The notes under the pieces were generated by a model, which saw nothing but the letters and a program-made list of their open reading frames with translations, was not told where the DNA came from and searched no databases. A DNA stretch of 64,000 nt from Sipunculus nudus (taxonomy: Eukaryota; Annelida; Sipuncula; Golfingiida; Sipunculidae), in NCBI GenBank assembly GCA_026874595.1, contig CM049317.1, forward strand, positions 69,897,618 to 69,961,617, written 5' to 3'. This document shows, piece after piece, positions 35,773-46,159 of the stretch (position 1 is the stretch's first letter; each line of letters opens with the position of its first letter). The position numbers and the translations under genes were made by a program.

Positions 35773-37507
35773 TGGGTAGTCGACAAGCGACTACGTGTAT
35801 CCGCCTAAATCAGAGAGGAACAGGTGAAATGAGGCATGGATTAAGTGGCAAGGGGAAATAGAGTGAAGTGTTGCATATTAGCATGGATGTCTGCAGCCAA
35901 ATTGTGTATGAAGGTTGCCCCCCCCTACCACAAAATCCAGAAAGCCGTCCCAGTTGTATACATATGCAAAATTTAAGGCAGATAAGTCAAACCACTACAT
36001 GTATATGAGTGATTTTAGCCCGTGGCAGACAATCAGATGGACGCAGAGTAAAAATGGTTGCAGGTGACGCCACCAGTTTTGCGTATGATAAAGAGCTATG
36101 TGAGAACTATACACATGCAAAACTTTGGCCCAATCGGTCAAACGGTTCCCAAGATATGAGCTTGGATGTCTGCTGCATAAACTAGAATGCAGGTGGCTCC
36201 ACCTGTCATAAAATCAAGAGAGCTGTCGGGGATGTATAAACCTGCAAAATTTTAGCCAGATATGTCAAACCACTGCCGAGATATGAGTGATTTTATCCCA
36301 TGGCAGACAAACAGACAGGAGCTGTGCAAAAATGGCTGCAGGTGGCGCCACCAGTTTTGGCTATGTTATAAAGCTCTCCAGGGGCTACATTTGTGCAAAA
36401 AAATTTTCCTGATCGGTCAAACAGTTCCCAAGATATGAGCTTGGATGTCTGCAGCGTAAACGTGAATGTAGGTGGCGCCACCTGTCATAAAATCAGAAAA
36501 GCTATCCAGGATGTATACGCATGCTGAATTTCAGGTGAATTAGTCAAGTCACTGCAGATATATGAGTGATTTTAACCCAAGGCAGATAAACAGATGGACA
36601 CTGTGCAAACATGGTTGCAGGTGGCGCCACCATTTTTTGTGTATGTTATAAAGCTCTCCAAGGGCTACATTTGTGCAAAAAATTTTCCTGATCATTCAAA
36701 CGGTTCCCGAGATATGAGCTTGGATGTCTGCAGCGTAAACATGAATGTAGGTGGCGCCACCTGTCACAAAATCAGAAAAGCTATCCAGGATGTATACGCA
36801 TGCCAAATTTCAGGTGAATTAGTCAAGTCACTGCAGAGATATGAGTGATTTTAACCCAAGGCAGACGAACAGATGGACACTGTGCAAACATGGTTGCAGG
36901 TGGCGCCACCAGTTTTGTGTATGTTATAAAGCTCTCCAAGGGCTACATTTGTGCAAAAAAATTTTCCTGATCGGTCAAACGGTTCCCGAGATATGAGCTT
37001 GGATGTCTGCAGCGTAAACGTGAATGTAGGTGGCGCCACCTGTCACAAAATCAGAAAAGCTATCCAGGATGTATACGCATGCCAAATTTCAGGTGAATTA
37101 GTCAAGTCACTGCAGATATATGAGTGATTTTAACCCAAGGCAGACAAACAGATGGACACTGTGCAAACATGGTTGCAGGTGGCGCCACTATTTTTTGTGT
37201 ATGTTATAAAGCTCTCCAAGGGCTACATTTGTGCAAAAAGATTTTCCTGATCGGTCAAACGGTTCCCGAGATATGTTGGTTTATGTGTGGAAACAGACGC
37301 ACAAACGGAGGCAGAGCGCAGAGGAAAGGTCAGAGGTCAAAACAAAATCGGGGCGCAGCAGTTCACATGTGACCCGAACATAATCCCGGGTTTCGTAAAA
37401 TTCCGCCCAGCGGTTACGGAGGAGTTCTCCGGAAACTTATGTGGCGGCGGAGGCGGCGTGCAGCTGAAAACATAGTATCCGCAAAACTCTGTTTTGGCGG
37501 ATACAAT
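35773..37507 (+). mobile_element. Family B element, copy 2, nested in the OTU-PHD transposon
   Basis: The 5' end GTCGACAAGCGACTACGTGTATCCGCC has GTATCCGCC about 20 bases in. The 3' end is the hairpin GTATCCGCAAAAC / GTTTTGGCGGATAC at 37475-37504. The core has tandem units of 279 bp with two GGTGGCGCCACC palindromes per unit, the best preserved in the window. A short GGC run lies near 37440. Confidence 0.7.
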
Positions 37508-37509
37508 TA

Positions 37510-38470
37510 GCCTCATAGAGTATTCATACAAGGTTATGTCCTGCAATGTGGTACATACCATCATTACAGTCATTGTTCTATTTAATATATTGTGGCATTA
37601 TCAAAAATATGTTAGATATTATTATTTTTATTATTATTATATTTCTATAATAATGATAATTACAATAATGTTAAATATCATCTTATTAGGTTATTGTTAG
37701 GACTATTTGTCAATGTTTAGAACTGCAGTACTAAGTCTTATATCACTATGGTTAATGATACAAGAAGTAAGTAACTGTAAACTGTAAATAAGTAACTGCT
37801 CCATATTGTTAACATGTTAAATAAAATGTTATTATGTTAAATGCCATTTGTAGGAACTGTTGTTAAAAGAATTATGTCAATCATGTGAACCTTTCAGCTT
37901 CATTAATTTTCAGATATACAAACAAGCAATTTATCAATTTATTACTGGAACAATTTATCATCTTTTGGCAAGGATAACAGATAATATCTGGATAATAGTA
38001 ACCCAATGATAATAAGTATAGTATGGCTTAAACAGTATTGCACATAATAGATATAAAAGTAATTTTATGATTTACATAAAATAATATAAATGATTTATAA
38101 GAAATATCATGCTTTATTGAATTTTCTGTAACAGAAACATTTCATGTATTGTGTTAACTTAGTATGATAATGATTCTCTATCAGAAAACCTGCTCACCAA
38201 TGGTTACTGTTACATTCATTACAGGTTAATGTTATTACATGATCAAAGGTAATTAGCCACACAGAGTGAGACAAGACTACCTTACTAATAACTGATAATA
38301 TTTCATTATTTTCATATGGTAAATTTAGAAAAATTAAGCAAAGGTTACAGATAAACAATATAATAAACTCATTAAAGGTATGTGGATACTGTTAATTGCC
38401 TACTCCATACTCTAGTGCACATACTAATCAGATAATGGCCTGGTGGGTTATCTGTTTATACAACTGTTAT
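37510..38470. other. Right-hand interior of the OTU-PHD transposon, no coding frame
   Basis: AT-rich sequence with no frame or domain. If a transposase gene was once here it has been lost. Confidence 0.5.
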
Positions 38471-38474
38471 ACAA

Positions 38475-38632
38475 CTAATTGGATCATGGTAGGCCTATGG
38501 TGTGGCTGGCTGTGCACTGATGCGTAGAGGGTGACTAGTGTACTAATAGCTATACATGATATATAGTGGTCTGGTTGGCGGTACTGCCAACCAGACCACA
38601 CTGCCAACCAGACCAGTAGTGTTTTAGACCCT
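38475..38632 (-). repeat. Right terminal inverted repeat of the OTU-PHD transposon
   Basis: Inverted partner of 31880-31996. Relative to the left end it has an extra segment containing a third, oppositely oriented GGTCTGGTTGGC motif. Confidence 0.85.
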
Positions 38633-38742
38633 ATTGTGCCAACCCTAGCAGGACAGATCACGGTTAAACTGTCAACACAACAGTGTTGAAAAGATATTTA
38701 ATGACATTGACAGGTCAGGCCAACCCTAAACACCCAAAACAC

Positions 38743-38790
38743 TAGACCCAGTTGTGGCTCTTAAATGAAACAGAGCCACAACTGGGTCTA
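38743..38790. repeat. Perfect 19-bp-arm hairpin
   Basis: TAGACCCAGTTGTGGCTCT and its exact reverse complement are separated by 10 bases, about 110 bp outside the transposon end. It may be a tiny foldback or a decayed end of another element. Confidence 0.8.
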
Positions 38791-38959
38791 CCAAAACATT
38801 GGTGGGAGCCACTATAGAACGCGGGCTTCGCTTCTGTTGAGGAAAATATAAATGAAACTGTCTTCTCTCATTCCCTATTTTAACTCCTACTTTTCCCTAT
38901 AGATGTCCCTACACTCAATTCTTCTAACATAAACAACTACTAAGCATCAGAAATCCCCT

Positions 38960-39028
38960 GAATATGGAATCGAACCCATGATCTTGAGACTAGGAGCCCT
39001 ACATGCTACTAAGTGAGCTGTGAAGACA
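38960..39028 (-). mobile_element. tRNA-derived SINE head or tRNA pseudogene
   Basis: On the minus strand CAGCTCACTTAGTAGCATG (A-box-like) and GGGTTCGATTCC (B box, 38966-38977) have tRNA-like spacing. The stems pair poorly, so it is not called as a functional tRNA. Confidence 0.5.
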
Positions 39029-39666
39029 AGATACCAGCAAGAGCGAGTTTTGTTCATTTATATCTGCGATTGAAGCACCATCCATCGCGAAAATGGGAAA
39101 CCATTTACTATTTGAACAAGAAAATTAAGCTTTAGGTGGGGGCGGAGCCCCCACACCCCTGTTCAGACATGAAACCCCGGTTCCCCGGACTCCTCCTCCT
39201 GTAATATAATAAACTCCAGTTATGAGCAAAATCAAATACGGGAATTCTCAGGAAAAAAGTATGTATAGGCCTTTTTCAGGAAACAATTTATTATGCGACA
39301 CCCATTGTGCATAAGGTACCGGCGGGAGGCTGAAGTCCGCTTTCTATAGTTCTGCCCACCGGTGTTTTGGGTACCTGTGACGAAACACCACGAAACTCTT
39401 TAAATTTGGCTACAGTCTGCAGCACTGACATATACGGTAGTGAACGAGTGTCACAGATGAATTGATGGAGTCTGTATGTGTTGGGTTATTTTAAATTAAG
39501 CAAAAAAACTGGAACCAGTTGATAAATCATCATCTGCTGACTGTTTCAATGAGCATTGTGCCAATACTTAGTAAAATAATAAAAAAAACAAGAGTGGTTT
39601 TGTACACCTGACAAGTGCTCAGCTTGATCGTGTCTTGTGCCATAAGGGGGCAGCATCATAGCCAAC

Positions 39667-39810
39667 ACAAATGGCTGCTGTGTGGGCCGGATGGGTACAG
39701 GTGAATTCGGCCCATTTCTTACCAACCCGCCCCGTACTAACCAACCCGGCCCATTCAAATTACCAACCCAGCCCGTAAAATATACCAGCCCTGCCTGTAC
39801 TTGGACCTCA
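39667..39810. repeat. Inverted-repeat partner (with 46481-46620)
   Basis: GGGTACAGGTGAATTCGGCC and following CCNACCCGGCCCATT and TATACCAGCCCTGCC match the reverse complement of 46481-46620 with moderate divergence. Confidence 0.6.
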
Positions 39811-41929
39811 CTCGTACACTCTCATAAAATAATATATATTGGCGCTTAAAAATCCCACGCATTGAGATAAAGTAATAGATATAACAATAATTATCTGTTA
39901 CGATTTGAGATTTTATGAAATACTTTGTTTTAATTTATATTTTATTTTTCTATGAGAGAAAGAGAGAATGAATAGGATCTAGAACTAATTTTGATATTTA
40001 ATATTTGTAAAACTTGTGACACATGTGCATATTTAAATTTAAAGGCACTATATGTTTTAAGTTATAGATCCATCCCACATGTTATTGTTATGAAGTGGTA
40101 AATTTAAATATTGGTAATCAAACTAAAACTTAAAATTCACAGAGTGACAAACACTAAGATCAGTGTTAGAGATTGATGAGGACTGATGTTCAGACAGAGC
40201 CAAAGAATTATTAATGGTCATCAGACAACCAAGTATCTAATGGTAATTCAGTATGTTTGTAGAGCCTAAATGTACTCTAAAAAATTAGCTCTAAATTGGT
40301 TTCTATGGTGAGGCAGGCAGATTATGTTTATAGAATCTGTAAATAGGACTTGTAGGTCAGTCTATAACAGGATGTATGTCAGGTCAGACTTGGGATTTTC
40401 CAGAATACTTTCAACCAATAAAATCTGGCAAAACTTATAAAGTCAACTTACACCTCTGATGTGATTGTGACCTACTTTGGGTCATCCAATAAGGTTTAGC
40501 TTTTATGACGAAATGCAGAAATATGGATATGTATGTCTCATATGTCTTGTGAAAGCTCTGTATCAAAACTATCTGTAGTGCGCGCTTTGAGGGAGACTGG
40601 GCGGCTCTCTCAGAGAGAGAGAGACTGTCCCAGACCACTTGCTATTGAATAAAGACTTCTATCATCAAACTGGTCTTGGAACATTGTCAGCCATGCGCAT
40701 CAGCAACTCTATGTGATACAGGTGGGGACATCCCTCACCCCGACCCCACATTTGTATCATTATGGTGGAGACCGGGTCCTGTATCAGTTATGACAAATTC
40801 ATTGGACTTTGTCTATGAAATTGTGGTAATCTTTGAATATTATGACTTATTTTGTCATCCTTTTTCGCAATATTTCATTAAAACTCACCTGTGCCTTTTC
40901 TTTTAAAGAGTAAGTTAAAGACTTACCTCATCATCTTTAATGCAAAATATCATTACCACTTTAAATTTCCATAACATTTTAAATGATTTTAAAATTTTAA
41001 ATTTCAATTCAAGGTTTCAGTAAACTGTTTCAGTTAAAACTAGATTTTAAACAGATTTAGAAAAATTAAATGAATACTCCCTTTCCATTTTTACGTTAAC
41101 ATACCCATTCAAATTTTGCTTTGCTTCAGCTCAAAAACATAATTAATACTAAAAATTTAAATGTTATTTGATATTTGATTCAACAAAATATCTTCAAATG
41201 GTAAATTTTAAAATTTAAACATGACAAATTGATAAATTGACAATTTTTCTTAACCTAGCTGATCAAATTGATGATTAGGTATTTAGGACTATAGATTTCC
41301 AGTTTATGCCCAAAATATCAGTAAGGTTTTAAAATTAAGATGCATTTTTATATTTTAAACTTTTAAATTTGAAATGTGAAGATTGAAATTCTTAAATAGT
41401 TTTACAATCAAGTTATTCGGATTCAGAACATCAAATTTAGGGAAAGGGTAGCTCTGATTGAATTTGTACTATACATTTCTCAGGATAATACCGTTGCAAG
41501 TGTGAACCCTGGTCATTAACCCATTAGGCCTACTTTGTTAATCCTCTATATAGTGGCCATTGGACACTTTTTCAGTGGGTAATGTTTTGAAATATCATAT
41601 GTATATATTAATTTAACGGAACAAGCATCAAACCTAATGGAGAGGGGGGGGGGGGGGGAGGGGGGCAGCAAACTCGAAATTTGAACCCTTATGGAAATTG
41701 GCCCCAGGGCTATTAATCCTGTGTAGTGTGAAGCCCTTTGATTTGTTCTGGCTTAATGTTCATCCAACTACACAACAGCTGAAAACCATGATTTTATTGT
41801 AGCTTTGAAACTTGGGTGCTTTGAGTACATGGCTGCTATACAAACAAAGGCTGGAGGCAAGGGGCTTCCCCAGCTTTCTGCCTCCACTTAATATTAATGA
41901 GCTACGTCAGAGGAGCCTCACTTTGGCTG

Positions 41930-44900
41930 GAAAGGGGTCTATATTTACCATAAATATTCCTCTATATTGTTCCTAAGTACATGCAAGAAATTAAGTCAGT
42001 ATTATATAATTTAAAAAAGTTATGGGCAAAAACATAATGGACTTTGAATAAAATTAGGAAAGATATTTGGTCACTTAAGAGAAAAAGTGTTTAAGCTAGG
42101 GACTTTTTTTCAGTAATACAACTTTAATTAACCAAAATTTAATTGTATAACAACAATTTGATCAAAATCTGTTAAATTTTTAGCTCGGATGACTGTAAGT
42201 CATCTGAACTATAGTGATCACTCTTTGTCCGTTGTCTGTCTGTCCGTCCGTCCGTTAACCTGGCACAAATCGTAACCGCTGGACCTAGAATCTTGTTACT
42301 TTACATTCTGAGAGGTCCATGAAAAATCTCCTTGGAAACCAGAAATTAGGTCACTGTTACCCATATCCTTTGAGCTATGGGACCCCAAAGTACACCCCCA
42401 GAATATTAAAAAAATTCATACAAAAACTTCAATATCTCATTAACTACATCACTGATGGTCATGATTTTATGCATACATATTGATCATAAGATGTTTCATC
42501 ACTTCCTGCAGACTGGTCGCGCCACCTGTATTTTTCGATTTTTTACGAATTTTTTCTCTATTTTTGAGACCTTTAAAAATGTGAACATCTGTTAACAGGG
42601 CACAAATCTTAAATACTGGACCTAGAATCTTTATTCTTGACACACTGAGAGACCAATGAAAAGTCTTCATGGAAACCAGAAATTAGGTCTCTGTTACCCA
42701 TATCCTTCAAGCTATGGGGCCCCAAAGTACCACCCCAGAATAGTCAAAAATTTCATACAAAAACTTCAATATCTCATTTACTACATCACTGATGGTCATT
42801 ATTTTTTGCATACATATTGATCATGAGATATTTCATCAGTGTCTGCAGACTGGTGGCGCCAAATGTATTTTTTTATTTTTTACGAATTTTTTTCTCTATT
42901 TTTGAGACCTTTAAAAATGTGTGCATCTGTCAACAGGACACAAATTGTAAAGACTGGACCTAGAATCTTCATTCCTCACACAGTGAGAGACCTATGAAAA
43001 GTCTCAATTGAAACCTGAAATAAGGTCTCTATTACCCATATCCTTTGAGCTGTGGGGCTCCCAATTACCCCCCAGAATAATGGAAAATTTTATAAAAACA
43101 AACTGCAACATCTCAATAACTACAAAACCGATGGTCATGATTTTTGGCATACATATTGATCAAGAGGTGTTCCATCAGTTCCTACAGACTGGTGATGCCA
43201 CCTGTATTTTTTCAAATTTTTACAATTTTTTTTCTCTATTTTTGAGACCTTTAAGGATGTAGTTATCTGTCAACAGGGTACAAATCGTAACGACTGGACC
43301 TTGAATCTTCATTCTTGATACAAAGGGAGACCCATGGAAAGTCTACATGGAAAACTGAAATTAGGTCTCTGTTACCCATATCCTTTTAGCTATGGCACTC
43401 CAAAGTACAGCTCAGAATAATGGAAAAATTGATACAAAAGCTGAAGTATCTGAACAACCAATGCAGAGATCACCATAATTGTTTGTATGGATATTGATCA
43501 TGGAGTGTTTCATCAGTTCCTGCAGACTGGTGATGCCACCTGTATTTTTTCGTTTTTTTTTTATGAATTTTTTTCTCTATTTTTGAGACCTTTAAAGATA
43601 TGAACATCTGTTAACAGGGCACAAATCATAACAACTGGACCTAGAATCTTCATTCTTGACACACTGGGAGACCCATGAAAAGTCTCCATGGAAACTTGAA
43701 ATTAGGTCTCTGTTACCCATATCCTTCAAGCTATAGGACTCGGAAGTATCCCTCAGAATAATGGAAAATTTGATACAAAAGCTGAAGTATCTGAACAACT
43801 AATGCAGAGATAACTATGATTCTTTGCATGGATATTGAACATTAAGTGTTTTTATTAGTTTCTGCAGACTGGTGGAACCACCTGTATTTTTTTTTTAAAG
43901 TTTATGCATTTTTTCTCTATTTTTGAGATATATAAATACAGCCACAATCTTGGGATGTTGGTTAATCTGTTTGATGCTTCAGTTAAATGGGTATATACTA
44001 CCATTCAGATGATAAAATTTCCTTTGGCAAATCTCTTCCCAGTCAGCTGAGCGTCGTGACCCATGGGTCACTTGTTTTAAATATACTGGCAAAAATATAA
44101 AATTGGTACATTAAAGTTTGACCATGGCACATTTTTCCTTGTAAGAACATTTGATTTACTTTTCACAGTCTGTATATGTATAGATTTAATCTGTTAAATT
44201 CTGAAATTTGAAAGTAAAAGCTTAAAAATTATTATAGTCATTGAAGTTTTTCTGAGGCTCTAATGTATTTACCATTTGAACCTCCAGACCAGCCATGTCT
44301 GGTCCCTACAGCTTTGTCTGGGTAAACATATTAGTGATGCAACACTGCTTTTACAAATGTAGAATCACATGTGGCACCCCCCCCCCCCAACCAGATATGT
44401 TGCATTTCTTACATTCTTTACCCGATTGCTGTTTCTGATCAAATGAATAAAACTTTTCCAATCCTGAACCAAGTGTTATTTTCAGATATTTATTATTTTG
44501 CAAATTTAAAAAATATATTTTTAGAAAAAATAAATACATCTGTATTTCTATTAAAAATCAATTTTCATACTTCAGGACTGCCTAATATCAAAACCACTCA
44601 TCTGGTTTACTTCATATTTACCATAAATATTCCTCTATATAATTACTATGTACATGCAAGAAATAAGTCTATATTATATAATTTAAAAAAGTTATGGGCC
44701 CAAACATAATGGACTTTTTAAAAAAATCAGGGAAGATATTTGGTCACTTAAGACCAAAGAGACTTTTTTTCAGGGATATAACTTTATTTAATCATGATTG
44801 AATTGTTTACCCAAAATTAGATCTGAATTTTGCAAATTTTTCAAGATTTAGCATAAATAAAAAATCAATACCTTAAATTTTGTCCAATTTTGGCAACGGC

Positions 44901-46157
44901 AGGTTATTTCCCTGTAAGCACAGTTGATTTAATTTTCACAGCATATACATGAGGATTTAATCTGTTTAAATCTGAAATTTCAAAGGAATTGATTAAAAGA
45001 GTAGCTTTTATTCAGGTATTCATACACCATGTCATGTTGTTTACATCAAGCCCACCTGGTAGTACAGCCTTCACTTGTGTCATGTGACATACTCAAGGCA
45101 GCTTGCCTTGTCTCAGCTTGGTCACTACTAACTGGCTTCCCCTCTGCCCTGCCCCCCCCCCCCAGTTGATGCACAAACTAAATGAATGTTCTAATTTTCT
45201 GTATTTGATTCATTCTTATTCTAGGCTATGCTACAATTTAGATTTTGTATTGTACCACTAGAGTTACAGTGATTAAAGTGCACATTTAATTGTGTCCACA
45301 AAGTGGTGTATTGCTATGAAAGTGTGCATTTTCATCAGATAAGGAATTCCTTACTTCAGAAGAGTAAAAACTTCAACAGGTATTAAATTGACTATTAATT
45401 CCAGTTATAAATTATAGCTGAGATAGTAATAACACAATGATATTGTCTGTCCCTCATTCAACCAACAGTATGTATACTTTATTTGAAAATATGTTTTTAT
45501 TTTATAAAACTTACTGAATCTTTCATTTCGGTGAATAAACTTAAGCATGTACTGAAAACTCCAATGTACAAAACTTTTTAAGAGTGATTCAAGGAATAAT
45601 CTTGAAGATGCCATGTTGTTGCATTATTTTCTTTTAAATTCAGTTTAAACATTTGTGTTTTGAAAATAATAAAATATATGTGTATGCATAATATGACCCA
45701 ATATGAGCTATACACTCAGAATAAATAAGGCTTGCAACTTAAAATTCTGATATTTAACTTATATTTTCAGATTTTTTATAACAAATATATAAAAAAACTA
45801 TTAATGGAAAAAGTGGATATTCTAAAAAAAACAGGCTTTAATATAAACTAAAACTTAAATGCATTAATCCTTGAAAGTGAAATAAAGGTATTAGTCCGTT
45901 CTGTCCACTTGCCTGTCCAGATCTGTAAATTTTTCATATGCATCACAGTATCTCAAAACTTTTACTGTTTTTCTTCATGACAGTCTTGTCAGAGTATACG
46001 TATTGTAGTCATAAAGTTAGAACTGTACCAAGAAGGAGGCCCCTTTCCTCTTAGCTTCTCGTATGCTTATATATATGAAAAATATTACAATAGAATATTT
46101 TGCATTTGCAAAAATTTCAAACTTCAGCTGAGCGCCGTGACCCATGGGTCCCTTGTT
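41930..46157 (+). mobile_element. Outer family-A-related element interrupted by a second copy
   Basis: The segments 41930-42176 and 44079-46157 read together match the segments near 55140-55640 and 53945-54065. The 3' end is CAGCTGAGCGCCGTGACCCATGGGTCCCTTG at 46127-46157. The family A copy at 42177-44078 sits between them. It is non-coding. Confidence 0.5.
42177..44078 (+). mobile_element. Family A element, copy 2 (best-preserved core)
   Basis: It begins TTTTAGCTCGGATGACTGTA, with the subterminal hairpin GATGACTGTAAGTCATC. It continues with TCCGTCCGTTAAC, four to five tandem units of about 340 bp (GAGACCTTTAAAAATGTG at 42568, 42906, 43246, 43587) and ends TCAGCTGAGCGTCGTGACCCATGGGTCACTTG. 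The start GCTCAGCTGA (seen in other copies) and end TCAGCTGAGC are inverted copies offset from the tips. This is the layout of Helentron-associated elements. Confidence 0.65.
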
Positions 46158-46159
46158 TA

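Larger units (their letters stand above)
31880..38632 (-). mobile_element. 6.75-kb TIR DNA transposon with OTU-PHD and zinc-finger genes
   Basis: Both ends start AGGGTCTAAAACACTACTGG and match at 50 of the first 51 bases. A second block of about 55 bp (31941-31996 and 38475-38530) is again nearly identical after a gap. GGTCTGGTTGGCAG is tandemly repeated within the ends. The octamer TGCCAACC occurs four bases outside each end in direct orientation (31868-31875, 38637-38644), a possible 8-bp target-site duplication, though it also resembles the TIR itself. Cargo on the minus strand: OTU-PHD (32966-34219) and a two-exon zinc-finger gene (34439-35448). A family B element (35773-37507) is nested inside. 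I see no DDE or other transposase signature. Confidence 0.75.

Noticed and set aside
37287-37475. Short Arg/Gln-rich frames at the end of family B copies
   Set aside because: The same region in the other copies has no conserved frame.
38960-39028. Functional tRNA gene
   Set aside because: The promoter boxes are present but the cloverleaf stems do not pair well; kept as a SINE head or pseudogene.
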